Assembly: GCA_017607445.1 (NCBI GenBank)
Contig: JAEVHH010000004.1
Coordinates: 3,534,001-3,598,000 of the forward strand
DNA: 64,000 bases
Source: Histoplasma ohiense
Lineage: Eukaryota > Ascomycota > Eurotiomycetes > Onygenales > Ajellomycetaceae
Direction of reading: 5' to 3'
This document shows, piece after piece, positions 12,501-25,100 of this stretch; position 1 is the stretch's first letter, and each line of letters opens with the position of its first letter. A model generated the notes under the pieces. That model was not told the DNA's origin. It made no database searches and saw only the letters and a list, made by a program, of their open reading frames with translations. The position numbers and the translations under genes are program-made.

Positions 12501-13130
12501 AAATCAACAAAAGATCATATTACTTCAAAAATTTTTGATTGTCTATCATCAAATAAGATGTCAGAGAAAGTCAGTATACAATTTATAAATCTCTTCAAAT
12601 TTAAATTGCTTCATTCATTTCTCAATAAACTGTGAGAATTCTATAATATCAATTGAAATAAATTCTCAGTTTTGAAATCAGATCATCACTCAATACTTTT
12701 CTATAATAAATTGACATTCTCAGTTCAGTATATCTATTCAATCATTTGATCTGTTATTGACTTGCTAATATATAAATCAGAGAGTGTGTTCATCAAATCT
12801 CTCTCATGAAAGAGAATATCATTCAATATCAGAGAGGTGAGTTTGACTGAATTACAATCATATTTATTTATGAAATGAGAGAAGTCAAGCAGATTTTCTT
12901 TACATTTATTTCTGTACATCATATCATACATGATCATCTGCTGAATCTGCTGATTTTACAAGAGAATTTCAATAATTACACTATTGTCAGACTTCTGACA
13001 GTTCAAAAGACAGCATTGCATGATATTTCAATACTGAATAGTGATGAAAATGACAGTTGCTTAGTGTATGAATCTCAGACAAGAAGATATTTACATTGTA
13101 CTTGGAATGTCTCATTTCTTTAGATAATAG
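9600..13130 (+). pseudogene. Degenerate transposase of a Plavaka/CACTA-like DNA transposon
   Basis: A broken plus-strand frame continues through 9867..10064, 10125..10418, 10632..10904, 11220..11330, 11697..11981 and 12351..12635. Allowing for mutated arginine codons, it shows a Cys-rich motif (CYCKSE, ECDC) near 10,530..10,610. Near 11,120..11,310 a segment resembles the conserved fungal pattern of a FTL-x-F-x-S-H-x-x-N-F block followed by A-F-L-x-D. A later block (LTHLKKYQLQKYAQVSII, 11,704..11,760) matches the conserved part I know from fungal transposase proteins of the Plavaka/Transposase_21 type. A GTAAGT...AG intron lies near 9758..9813. The assignment is from memory of the family and no search was run. 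Confidence 0.5.
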
Positions 13131-13264
13131 TTTGATTTGTATAGAGTAGTTAGCCTAGTTTAATAGCTGCAAGCATTGATTTCACTGACAGAACAGTATA
13201 TTGTGACTCACAGTATCTCAGTAGTATTTTGATGATGACATTCATCAATTATGTGATTACTGAA

Positions 13265-13345
13265 CAGTGCACTGATGGTGTCAAGAAGTCCTGCACTGTT
13301 TCAATGTCATCTTGACATTGAATTATCAGTGATGTGTCACTGATA
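13265..13345. repeat. Nested perfect palindromes with CACTG/CAGTG motifs at the repeat-block edge
   Basis: Three inverted repeats lie in series: CAGTGCACTG at 13265..13274, an 8+3+8 hairpin at 13302..13320 (CAATGTCA...TGACATTG), and a 9+4+9 hairpin at 13324..13345 (TATCAGTGA...TCACTGATA). CACTG and CAGTG motifs recur. Subterminal inverted motifs are typical of CACTA-superfamily ends, so this may be the right end of the DNA transposon. Its terminal bases were not fixed. Confidence 0.5.
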
Positions 13346-13855
13346 TCACTGGTAGAACATGTGTTGCGAGCGGCGACATGTGACAGGCGTGGAATGGTGG
13401 AATCACCGTGGAACCACCGTAAATTAACCCTACGTTCTTCCGGTATGGAATCTTGGTTTGTCGCCGCTTTGTTCCTTGTTCCGCAAACAGACGCTAATGC
13501 CAAGACCCATCGACATGGATTTGCTGCCATTGCCAGCCAATCATAGCCTGGAGCAAGCGGCATCGGCAACCACGCCTGTCTGGGCTCCCAAGTGGTGGGC
13601 CTGGTGGCCACCAAACCACCTTGGATGTTTCTTCTTCGTCGCGTATATTCGCAGTTCGAGTAGCAACTCCAAAGAACTGCGCAGTAAATGACTTGATTAC
13701 CGACTAACCCGCAGCTTTGGGAATTGGGTGCCATCCCTCTTCTTGTTCTCATTGAGGATTACATTCGCGTGTCCATTTCGTTTCTTTCAGCGAAACTACC
13801 ATTATCCTCGCGCTTCTCGATGGAGGCGGTTGGTTACCTCCTCTAACAGCCCTCC
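13346..13855. other. Border and 5' region of the NVJ2-like gene
   Basis: Base composition switches to normal, CG-containing host sequence from about 13,350. No gene is supported. The stretch presumably holds the promoter and 5' UTR of the next gene, including pyrimidine-rich sequence at 13,725..13,800. Open frames on both strands here look like chance. Confidence 0.5.
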
Positions 13856-16732
13856 ATGGGGTCCCTTAGCGGCTATGTTATCGTTTATGTCCTCGGCGGA
13901 GTTACCTTTCTTCCTCTCGTTCTGAGTTTTATCCTCCTCCATGCGCATCTGACGTTCCCCAATCTACCAAAGCGTGGCAAACCTGCCGAGGACGCCAGGA
14001 CTGACAGCATCCAGCATCCCACGGACGATCAGTTCAGCTTAAAAACTGGCACCGATGTGTTAGCGGAAAAGTTTCAGCGGGCCCACGAGTCTGATGTTGC
14101 CGCGGGATACTTTGCTGTTTGCCGGGAATATGTACCAGGAGGAGTTAATGGCAAGCCCCCCGAAAGGACCACTCCTGCCGGCGAGGTCGTAGCAACAGAG
14201 AGCCCGAGTGTCTACCAGAGCATGTACCGGAGCATATTCGATCGAAAACAGGCTCCAACCATCGACCCTACCAAAGGAAATGGGAAAAACCCTAAGAAGG
14301 CGAGGAATGTGTTTTTCGTGATTTTGAGGTGTGTCTGGTCTCCGTGCCACTTATAAGATAATGAATGACAATGAAGCTTATGTCTATTGCTTTTTCCCTA
14401 CAGACATGGTCATTTAATGCTCTATGACGATTCAGAACAAATAGAAGTTCGTTATGTGATCTCATTAGCTCACCACAACGTTAGCATTTATAATGGCGGG
14501 GATCCGATACCTGAAGGGGAGCTCTGGATTAAGAGGAACGCGATTTGTTTGACGAGGAAGCCAGACTCGACCCCGGATGCACTGGAATCGAGAACCTCTA
14601 CGTTGCCGTTTTATCTGTTTTCGGAGAATCTTTCTGAAAAGGAAGATTTTTATTTTGCAATTTTGAAGAACCTTGAGAAGATTCCAGATTCCCCAGATTC
14701 CCCCCCGACCCCTCAGCATTACGACGTGAAGCATATAGTCACTCTTATACAGCGGCTACATTCATCTGAGGAGCATCTTCAAACCCGATGGATCAATGCC
14801 TTGATGGGACGGCTATTTCTGGCGATGTATAAAACTCCCGATTTTGAATCATTTATCCGGAGAAAGATCACGAAGAAGATATCCCGAGTGACGAAGCCTA
14901 ATTTCATCACCAAAATTTCTCTCCAAAACATCGATGCTGGGGAAGGGGCTCCGCTTATTACTAATCCTAGACTCAGAGATCTTACTATTGATGGAGATTG
15001 CTGCGTTGAGGCAGATGTTAACTATAGTGGAAATTTTCGCCTAGAGGTGGCAGCTACAGCTCGCATCGAGCTTGGTACGCGCTTCAAACCTCGAGAAGTT
15101 GACCTAGTACTGGCGGTTGTGTTAAAAAACCTCAAGGGTCATGGCCTATTACGATTTAAACCCCCTCCTAGCAATCGGCTATGGGTTTCGTTTGAAAGCA
15201 TGCCTCATATGGAAATGTCAATAGAGCCCATAGTCAGTACCAGACAGATTACATATGGTGTGATTCTTCGTGCCATCGAAAGCAGGATAAGGGAAGTCGT
15301 TGCGGAAAGTTTAGTCCTTCCATTCTGGGACGATATACCATTCCTAGATACCGAACACGAAACCTTCCGTGGTGGTATTTGGCATCACCCCCCAAAACTC
15401 CCGCCGAAAACTGTGATCCCTGACGAACCTGAAGCACAACAAGAACCCCTTGACCCGGCGTCTCCGCTCGTTGCCGTGCCCAATAATACTGATGCCACCA
15501 TGGCTCCGCCTTCAACGCCTGGGTCAGCTTCGTCAGCCATAGCGAGTCGAAGAGGTTCGAAATCCATACCCTCGCAGCTGGGAGAATTGGGTTCGTCGGT
15601 TTCCTCTGGCATGGACAGAGCAAATCGACTAGAACCCCCTCGAGCTATCCGATCCCGAACATTCTCACATGTTGCCGATCCTGTCGTCACAGCAGATACC
15701 GTGAAAGTAGACCATTCCGTTTGGGATTCGAAATTGGAGGAAAAAGATGCAACAGCCACTATGATTGAGATATCTAACCGCTCCCAGCCAAACTCTCCCA
15801 CAGGAACGCCAGTTGGCTCACCTCCAAAAGAAGCATCCTCAATGCACAGAAAACAGGTGTCACCCAGATCCAGCACTATATCCGACGAGACCAGACCAAT
15901 CGATATTACACCCCGTACACCTTCGACCCGTGATAGTTTTTCACCAGCTACGCTGTCTATATCCAGTAGCCCACGAAGCTCAAGCTTTTCTTTAAAAAGT
16001 GAGACGAACAAACAAAACAAAACCTCTGGATCTCAGCCTATAGTTGATGTTCCAAATAATAAAACCCCTGAACGACAAGTTATAGGATCAATAGGGTCGG
16101 CAGCCGCTGCTGCGCGAAAATGGGGTTTGAATGTTCTTAAACGGAATGGAGAGCCGTCTTTAAAAGGAGACAACAAAACACTAATGCCAGATCATCCTAT
16201 TGGGCGGGGACACCCACTACCTCCACCAGGTACACCTCTTCCGCTTCCAGACAAGTTTGGCTTCTTGTCTAATCCTTCCATACCGAAACGTAAACCATTA
16301 CCCCCGCCGCTATTACCCGAGCGACCGCAGAAGGCTTCTCGTCCTGTACCTAAACCTCCACTTCCAAGTCGTCCTGGTTCATCCACAAAGAAAAGCCAAG
16401 AACAAATGTCTGACGAGCTTTTGATCATCGAAGCCCCTCTTGGCTCAGAACCCACAACACCAGTTACTGATTTTTCTCCTGACGACAAAGAAAAGGAGAA
16501 CACTAACTTCGTGGAAAGTAATTTGCCTCCAATAGAACATAACACATCAGTATCAATGATTGCAGAGTCACTTGGTGCTGAGAACAGCAAGGACAGCAAG
16601 GACAGTGACCTGAAAGCACAGGAAGACATCATGCAATCGACGGGAACTATGCCCTCAAAGGATGAGGCGATAGCAACACCCCCCTCTGTACTAACTCACA
16701 ATGAACAAACAGACTTTCTTCTCCATCCGTGA
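13856..16732 (+). CDS. NVJ2: PH and SMP domain protein, NVJ2/TEX2 family lipid transfer protein
   Basis: Two exons, 13856..14328 and 14404..16732, give 933 residues. The intron has GTGTGT and CTACAG ends and keeps the frame inside the PH domain (ILR|HGHLMLYDD). The ATG at 13856 starts a hydrophobic N-terminal anchor (about residues 5..28), followed by a cytosolic linker. A PH domain follows at about 150..225, then an SMP lipid-binding domain at about 286..480 (RWINALMGRLFL through PFWDDIPFL). The C-terminal half is disordered, rich in Ser and Pro, with PPP motifs. In yeast, Nvj2 is an ER-anchored ceramide transfer protein at membrane contact sites. The same job is inferred here. The gene starts only about 500 bp from the repeat block yet is intact. 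Confidence 0.87.
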
Positions 16733-17808
16733 GCCATATTCCTACATGTTGCTCCTTGTATCATTTTTGTTTCGTTCTGCCCACCTTATCCAGGCGTCAT
16801 GCGAATTTATTTAGCTTCGTTCTTCCGTTCTCTTTTCCGTTTCCCTTACCTTTCATTTCCATTCGGCTTTCTGAGGAAGATTCATGGGGACCATTCATCA
16901 GTAAGGAGTTGGGTTCCTAGATTTTGTCATTGACTATTCTTTACTTGGATTATAGGTTTTCTTATTATCTACACCTTTTGGTAGGCGTAGCTGGAATTAC
17001 CGGCGATGTAACGGCGTTACCTAGATTATTTATACCACCCTGGCTTAGATAGTAGATGAAATTAGATTGTAATCAACATTATCATTTCAAGAATACCTGT
17101 GTGAATTTAATTTCTCGATAGCTGTTTGGCGGAAGTTGGGGAGGGCAACTGTATACCCCCATCCCATTGTCCTGCAAAGTGAATAGAACTTAAGTTTATT
17201 CCATACGCTTTGGAGCACTGATTGGACAAAATGTCGCATCCAATTTTGCATGAGTATGTAGGACGGAATTGAAACCTTCGTCAAACAACGGCACCATGAG
17301 AGTTTGGAGTCGACATTGTATCCATTCCTGCGTGTGATATACAAGTGAATGGGACGTGAAGTAAAGGGATACTGAGGTGAAAGTGAAGGACATCAAATAT
17401 TGATTTGACATAACCCAGGGGCCTGCAAAGATTATTCTGAACAAGCCCGGTAGTCACCAGAATCGCATCTCAGACATTCATCTACTTATCAGGCATCGAG
17501 AATGGGTGACGAAGCCAAGAGAACGCGTGGCTGACTCAGCTAAACTCCAAATTGGTTTCCAAACTCCTCCAGGCAACTTAATTCCTTGCGCAGGACATTA
17601 TTAGAATTTCAGTTTGTTCTTGTCTATCATCCTTTTCCTTTATTGTTGTTGCTATTCGTTTTGCTTCACTGGACCTCTCGTGTTGCAGCTGCGCGCCAGC
17701 TCTTACTGCTGACCTGACTGAACTAGAACGAGTTGCTGCTGACTGTACCCCTGCTTAAACCCACTTCACTCCGTATTCCGCTTGACGACACCTTCAACCT
17801 CTCCGACG
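16733..17808. other. Intergenic region NVJ2-SLA2
   Basis: About 1.08 kb with no supported gene. It holds the 3' UTR of the NVJ2-like gene and the promoter of SLA2. Pyrimidine-rich sequence at 17,610..17,690 is typical of fungal core promoters. Short open frames lack any family resemblance. Confidence 0.6.
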
Positions 17809-20800
17809 ATGTCCCTTGCCTACAATTCGGTGGCCGCACGGAATATCGATATGAGCAGGTAACTAACCATGGTCGATTTTGGGTCCCGCATCTTCTTCAG
17901 CAGGAGTTCCTTGGGGAGATGATGTTATAAACCACTGTGGCTGATACAGTTGATGATAGGACAGAAGCGGATCTCGCGGTAAATATCCGCAAAGCCACAA
18001 GCATCGGTATGATTTTCCCAGTCTAGATTCAACCTGCTGCGTTATCGCAATATGTAATATGCTGAAACTAATCCGTTATGCTTTGATGAACAGAGGAGAC
18101 CGCGCCTAAACGTATGTTTCTACATCTTACCTCCCCCCCGCCCGACGACAGTCCAGACACCTACCTACCTGCCTGATCATGAATTCCGTTGTTTGTTTGA
18201 ACTAACCGGTGATCTAGGCAAACATGTCCGGAGTTGTATTGTTTATACGTGGGACCACAAATCGTCGACGAGTTTCTGGGCGGGCATGAAAGTGTAAGTG
18301 GCTGTACCCCGCTGTTATCAATTCGTCCTGGAACTACCACCTCCGCTCGCCATAACCCTAATCGCTCTCCCACACGATCACAATCTAACGTAACCATTTT
18401 CATTTCTATTCTACCCCTAGCCAACCAATCCTTGCCGACGAGGTCCAAACGTTCAAAGCGTTAATTACGGTTCATAAGGTTTTGCAGGAGGGGCATCCGG
18501 TCACTGTGAAGGAAGGACAATCGCATGTTGGCTGGTTGGAGAGTTTGAGTAGAGGTGTATCGGGCGAGGGGCTTCGAGGTAATTGTCATATCTTGTTATT
18601 TCGTGGACTGAAATGGGCTATCGGATATTGGAAGCTCGTACATTTCTGGGTTATTTTTTCATTACATGCTAAAACTTCTGAATTCTACCAGGGTACGGTC
18701 CATTGATCAGGGAATATGTATACTTTTTAGAGGCGAAATTAACATTTCACCGTCAACATCCTGAGTTCAACGGTAAGCTGTTCCTTCCCATTCTATTTCA
18801 CTCCCAGCCAAGGGATTCTTGAGTCAGTTAGTAACGCGACTGTCAAACACTAGGTCTATTCGAGTATGAGGAATACATTAGTCTTAAAACAACAAATGAT
18901 CCGAACGAAGGGTATGATGCCTTCCGCGCCAATCTCCCGCGTCCATCTTTCTCAATTTCTAACTCTCGCATAGTTACGAAACCATCACAGATCTTATGAC
19001 GCTCCAGGATCAAATCGATGCTTTCCAGAAACTTATATTTTCACATTTCCGCCAGAGCACCAACAATGAATGTAGGATTTCGGCATTGGTACCTCTCGTC
19101 CAAGAGAGCTATGGAATATACAAATTCATAACGAGCATGTTGAGGGCTATGCATACAAGTAGGCAATCATAGCAAGAATTATCCCTATAAATGGTGTCCA
19201 ACGCTAACGGACGTTCACAGCCACCGGAGACGAAGAGGCATTGGAACCTCTGCGTGGCCGTTATAATGCCCAACACCATAGACTTGTTCGGTTTTATTAT
19301 GAATGTTCCAACCTTCGCTACCTTACTAGCTTGATCACCGTCCCGAAACTCCCCCAGCAGCCACCAAACCTCCTTGCGGAAGACGAGGAACGCCCAGCTC
19401 TCCCGAAGCGGCCAGCTAAGGAAGTCGAGAGAGAGCCTACACCACCTCCAAAAACAGTAACGGTTCCCGATCCAGAGCCTATCAATGATTTCTGGTCGAA
19501 CGAGGCGAAACGTCAACAGGAGGAGTACGAAAATGAGCAACAGAGATTACAGCAGCAATGGGAGGAACAACAACGTGCACAACTCCTCGCCCAACAACAA
19601 GCGCAAAGGGAATTCGAGGAGCAACAAAGATTACAAGCCGAGCAGCAAAGATTAGCCCAAGAGCAGTTGTTACAAACGCAATACCAACAGCAGACGCAAG
19701 GTCGACTAGCTGAACTGGAGCAAGAAAACCTCAACGCACGTGCACAGTATGAACGAGACCAGCTCCTGCTCCAGCAATACGACAAGAGAATGAAAGACCT
19801 GGAGGAACAGCTGAATCAATTAAATTCGAATTATAGTCTGCAGACACAATCCAAGGACGACCAAATTAGAGCGCTACAGGAACAGGTCAACACCTGGCGG
19901 ACAAAATACGAAGCCCTGGCGAAACTGTACTCACAACTTCGACAAGAACATCTTGATCTGCTGCAGACGACTAAATCCCTGAAACTCAAGGCGGCATCTG
20001 CGCAAGAGGCTATCGAGAGGCGAGAGCGACTGGAGCGTGAAATGAAGACGAAGAACTTGGAGCTTGCAGATATGATCAGAGAACGTGATCGGGCACTGCA
20101 TGAGAGGGACCGTGTTACTGGTGGGAATCGCGAGGAGGTCGAAAAACTAAAACGCGAGCTCCGTCTTGCTATCGAACGAGCTGAAAATGCGGAGCGTGCT
20201 AAAGGATCTGAAATCTCCGCTTTGTTGTCCAAGTACAATAGGGAGATGGCTGATCTTGAAGAGTCTCTTCGGGTAAGCTTTAATCTACCACTCTTCCATG
20301 TTCGCACTGGGCCGTCTCAAAGCTAACCTATTGTAGAATAAATCACGAGCTCTTGAAGAGATCAAAGCGACTCACGGGGAAAGAAATGAAGACCAGGAAA
20401 AAGCCTTGCAGGAGAAGGATGAGGAAATCGAAGTATACAAGTCTGGAATGGAGCAGGCGCTAATGGAGCTGGAAGAATTGAAGTTGGTATGTAGAAATGG
20501 AGGCGCGTGCGTAGTCAAATGGTTATGGCTAACTTAGCTTTGCAGAGCCAAGGAGACGCTGATCATGCTCTTGACAACCAAATTGACGACGTCCTCCATA
20601 GCTCTATTGCGAAAATAAACGATATTATCGACTCCGTGCTTCAGAGCGGTATCCAACGAGTCGACGATGCTCTCTACGAATTAGATTCGAGCATGCAGGC
20701 AGGAAACCAGAATGCATCCGCTTCCTATGTTCTTTCACAGATCGAGAAGGCTTCTGCAAGTGCAACAGAGTTCTCCACTGCTTTCAACAATTACATTGCG

Positions 20801-22113
20801 GATGGACCCAACAGTGCTCACGCAGACATCATTCGGACCGTCAGCATATTTTCCGGGTCGACCGCAGATGTGCTTAGCAATTCAAAGGGCTTGTTACGGT
20901 TTGCTACCGATGACAAGAAGGCAGACCAACTAATGGGTGCGGCACGACAATCTGCGCAGTCCACTGTCAAATTTTTCCGCTCCCTACAATCGTTCCGTCT
21001 AGAGGGGCTAGAGCCTCTACAGAAGACAGACGTGGTCATCAACAACAACCACGAAGTCCTCATGAATTTGCAGAAACTCTCTAAACTTGTCGATGCATTT
21101 ACTCCGAAGGGCAGCAAGCTTAGTGGTACAGGCGATCTAGGAGACATTGTAGACCGCGAACTTACCAATGCTGCCAACGCAATCGAAGCTGCCGCCGAAA
21201 GACTCGCGAAGTTAAAGAAAAAGCCACGCGATGGATACTCTACCTACGAGCTCCGTATCCATGACTCTATCCTCGAGGCCTCTATTGCAGTTACTTCTGC
21301 TATTGCGGAGTTGATTAAAGCTGCAACTGCATCCCAGCAAGAGATCGTCCGGGAGGGTCGCGGCAGCTCGTCGAGAACGGCATTTTACAAGAAAAACAAT
21401 CGCTGGACGGAAGGGTTGATCTCTGCGGCGAAGGCTGTGGCCAATTCCACCAACACCCTAATCGAGACGGCAGACGGCGTCATATCTGGACGGAACTCCC
21501 CTGAGCAGTTGATCGTCGCCAGTAACGATGTTGCTGCCAGCACGGCACAGCTAGTTGCTGCCAGTCGAGTCAAAGCAACTTTTATGAGCAAGACGCAAGA
21601 TCGACTGGAAACTGCCAGCAAAGCTGTAGGCGCTGCATGCAGGAGTCTGGTGCGGCAGGTTCAGAGTATCATTGCAGAAAAGAACCGCGATGAGAACGAG
21701 GCCGTCGACTACACAAAGCTCAGCGGCCACGAATTCAAGGTTCGAGAGATGGAGCAGCAGGTATGTTTTGGTACTTTCTATTTGTTTCTTTGTTGGATTT
21801 ATACTTTTCTTTGTCCCCCTATATACTTCTCGCATGCATAAACTTTGCCCATCCATGCCCAGACAACCCCAGCCAGATCGCTATCCACAAGGCAGAACAC
21901 CGTTTCTGCTGTCCCTGCATTCCAATCCAGTTTTCTGGAATGTGGGGAGTTGAGCTTCCATCATGAAACGTAATTCGTTGTGCATTACATCGCAGCACAT
22001 TGCTAACCGTTATGTTTGTCAAACTTCAGGTCGAGATCCTTCAACTCGAGAACAGCCTCGCGCAGGCAAGGCAGCGGCTAGGCGAGATGCGCAAAATTTC
22101 ATACATGGAATAG
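17809..22113 (+). CDS. SLA2: Sla2/HIP1R-type endocytic adaptor (ANTH, coiled coil, I/LWEQ)
   Basis: Twelve exons: 17809..17858, 17960..18006, 18094..18111, 18218..18293, 18421..18578, 18692..18772, 18854..18911, 18974..19158, 19221..20272, 20337..20486, 20546..21760 and 22030..22113. They join in frame to 1,057 residues, close to fungal Sla2 length. The ANTH domain covers about residues 1..280 (HVRSCIVYTWDHKSS, EGHPVTVKEGQSHVGWLES). A Pro-rich linker with NDFWSNEAKRQQEE leads to a long Gln/Glu-rich coiled coil (about 330..640). The I/LWEQ (THATCH) actin-binding domain ends at KISYME. The protein links PIP2 and clathrin coats to actin during endocytosis. It is the classic left flank of ascomycete MAT loci. 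Exon 3 has only 18 nt. Confidence 0.95.
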
Positions 22114-25100
22114 AATGTGTAGTTTGCTGTCTTCTACATATTTGTTAAAAAATCTCCTGCCCTCCCCTCATTGCGATTTTTCAAAACATATGCATCCAAT
22201 ATGTATTCTAGCGACGCATTTTACTTTTTTCTTCCTTTTTCTTGTTTTTGGTTTTTAGTAACCTGGCCCGTTTCCCCACTAGCTAGCGGGATAAAGTATC
22301 AAATTTCCCAAAGAAGAATGATTTAAAGTATATTTATATTTTTTTGAACCAGCCCAGCCCTATTCGTTCTCCCACTAAGATCTCCCGACCGATAAAATAG
22401 TGGCCCCTCGGACCCCGTTTGCAGATAAGACCTTGCAAATGTCGAACGTCCCCTCGCATCCCTTCCTTGCTTACTTCGTGGCCTTCCCCCCCCCCACTTT
22501 AAATAAACGCCTCTTTGACCACAAACAAACTCCTGAGCAAACAAACAACCCCACAAACATTTGTCCATGACACTATGGAGTATGCAGTATGTTTCTTCTG
22601 CATCATTCCGCGCCCAGATAACAATCGGCTTTCGGGCCGTTCATACTTTTCTTTTTCTGGCGGTCTTCTTGAAACGTGCAAATTGAGCCCTTGCAACAAC
22701 ATCAAGGGTAGAAAATGACTTAGCTACATATAGAGAACGTATAGGAGGTCATTTTTTGGTTGACGAGATATACGCAAGATAAGGAATAATTCAATATCGG
22801 TATCTACATTAGGTCCCTGAAATTAGCCTAGTGATTTTGTTCCACAAGGAATTTTTCAGATCCTCTGCGGGGCATATTTTTTCGCTTGCTTGATATTATT
22901 ATTTACCCAGCAAGTAGCCTCGGTAGCTAATTTCATTCTTGTAGCAACGAAGCTTGGCTGGTGGTCCAAGCATTTTTTTTGGGAATTTCAGCGCTCTTCC
23001 CTTTTTTTGGAACGAAGATCGCTTTAAACTAACGCGACATGTATCACAAATGTGAGTTAGGTCCAATGGAGCCTCGACACGATTTTCTTTTACCTTCAGA
23101 ACCTGACACTTTTGGGCTTCGTGTGGCGTTAGCCTGAACTGATCGATGAGGATTCTCCCAACTCTCTCAGAAAAACTACCTCATCATCATTTCATATCTC
23201 CGTATTTGGGCTGGCGCTGAACTAGTCAAGGGATCCAGTTCACTGCTTCTCTGCATATTTGGCGTGGTGCAGAGAGTGAAAGCCAACGACCGCCACCGAT
23301 TTGGTTGTGTAGAGCCGGTCTGAAAACTGTAGTTTGGAAATGAGAAAAGAGAGCAATGAAACTCTGGTTTTACTACGATCTTGGAGGCTAGCTTTGCTAC
23401 AATTTGAAGTGAAATATACTGTACATATATGTATATAAAAGTTTTAAAGCTAGGTGAATTAATTAAATACGAAGTCTACATAGTAACTCTTGTTTCGGAA
23501 GAGCTGGTTTGTGTTCGTGGATTTACAGTAAGTGTAAATCTTGGTCAAGTCATAGTAAGATAATAACTACAAGCTTCCCTTTTGGAGTAATTGATATCCT
23601 AAGAGATGCCATTTAAATCGAGGAGAAATGTGTGTGTGTATGTGTGCAAATAACGAAGGTCCGCCGAGCCTTGTGGGAACCCTTGGTAAAAGGGTGTGTT
23701 TGGCTGGTATCCCAGCAGAAGCTTAGGTTTGAATGTAAGATGCTAGGCGCAACCGCTGGGCTACAAGAATGCCATCAACGAAACCTCAACAAACGGGTGA
23801 TTCACAGCCTGTAATTTAGTGGTCTTGAGTGTTAGGAGGTTTTCGACTAATGGCTGACGGCTAACACCTAGCGGGAAGCGTGGCTGCCAACTCCCCACTC
23901 CAACCATGTGGATGAGGTTGCTATTGACTTTGATAAAAATATATTCAACTCAACCAAATTCTCGATATTCAAAACTTCCACCACTACACGGTTAATGTGT
24001 GATGTGATATATAAATTCTTGGATGAAGATGCAGATGGGCACAAGGCCGAACGGGCAGATTTCCTTACCCCATTTTGGTTTTGCATACAGCCACTAGGCT
24101 GTCACTTGAGAAATTTCTCCTCTTTTCTTTGTTTGCAGGTGGTGAAGTGTACATTGGCGCACTGGGAGAAGTTGTGGGGGCGCTGGTGAACTCCATGTTG
24201 CTGGGACCGCTAGTGAAATTAAGAGGGGACGAGACAACTTAGAACTGCGATACCTGAACCGAAGGCATCGTTGAAACTTGATTAACATGCAATGGAATCA
24301 ATGATGCTCTGTATAAGTTTTTGCAATGTTAGAATGATAATTAACAAGAGGAACATTTCAACCCGGAATGAGAATGGATTGGTGTAATCAATATAATATC
24401 GTTTATTAGGTTGGCGGTTGAGGAAATGACGGCGTGATCTCCAGGGCAGACCCTATGGTGATGAATCAATTCCATCCAAAGCACTTCCGTCTCCTTGCTT
24501 ATGTATCGGCATTTATTATTTTCCTCATATACTTTTCAAACTCTCACTATTAAAATGCGAACAAATTTATTACATTTGCAACATCAAGTTTATCGTGCAC
24601 CAACGCAACGAATAAAATTACTCATGTCATATTCAAAATCCTCCGGACAAAACATTGAATGCTTTGTAGGGTCCACAAGTACTTATTTACTATGTTGGAG
24701 GGTTTGGATTGGTTCGTCCTCTCGACTACCAGCATGGAGGCGGTGATCGAGCTCTTTTGCCCCGGTGGCTAGTCGCATGAGCATGTGACAATGTATGTAT
24801 CTGAGAGGTACTGAACATGACGTATCATACATAATACAGCTGAAGCTAACATGTTATGGGCGACAAAAGGTAAGGAGCTCACAGCGCTCAGGGCCGCTTG
24901 CAAACAAAGAAAGCAAATATACTGATGCCTACTCGCCGGTGCAAAATCGTTTTAGTTTTAGATGAACTAGCGACGTAGCGAAGCTTGGCGCTAGTTGTGT
25001 CAGGAGCTTGGTACGATCAGTGGCTGTATCCACTTGTCCGCAGCGGTTGCCCCGCTTTCAGACAGCCCACAGACCCCTGTCAACTTTATCCCAACCACTC

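Larger units (their letters stand above)
1..13350. other. AT-rich, CpG-depleted repeat block (isochore-like)
   Basis: This block is very AT-rich and by eye holds only about a dozen CG dinucleotides, while TG and CA are abundant. Beyond about 13,350 CG becomes common within a few bases. All recognisable content is transposon-derived and interrupted by stops, many at positions where homologous proteins carry arginine or glutamine codons. This is the pattern expected from repeat-directed C-to-T mutation or methylation-driven deamination. No intact host gene is visible. Exact base counts were not computed. Confidence 0.88.

Noticed and set aside
13249..13752. 167-codon minus-strand open frame across the isochore border
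   Set aside because: It spans the abrupt composition change and the palindrome cluster, has no family resemblance, and lies in the promoter side of the NVJ2-like gene.
15385..16020. 211-codon minus-strand frame inside NVJ2
   Set aside because: It is antisense to the Ser/Pro-rich disordered part of a well-supported gene and looks like a composition artefact.
19513..19785. Cys/Ser-rich minus-strand frame
   Set aside because: It is the antisense shadow of the CAG/CAA-rich coiled coil of SLA2.
23690..23770. tRNA gene
   Set aside because: Box-like motifs are present on the minus strand, but no acceptor stem or cloverleaf can be formed, so it is only listed as a possible SINE.
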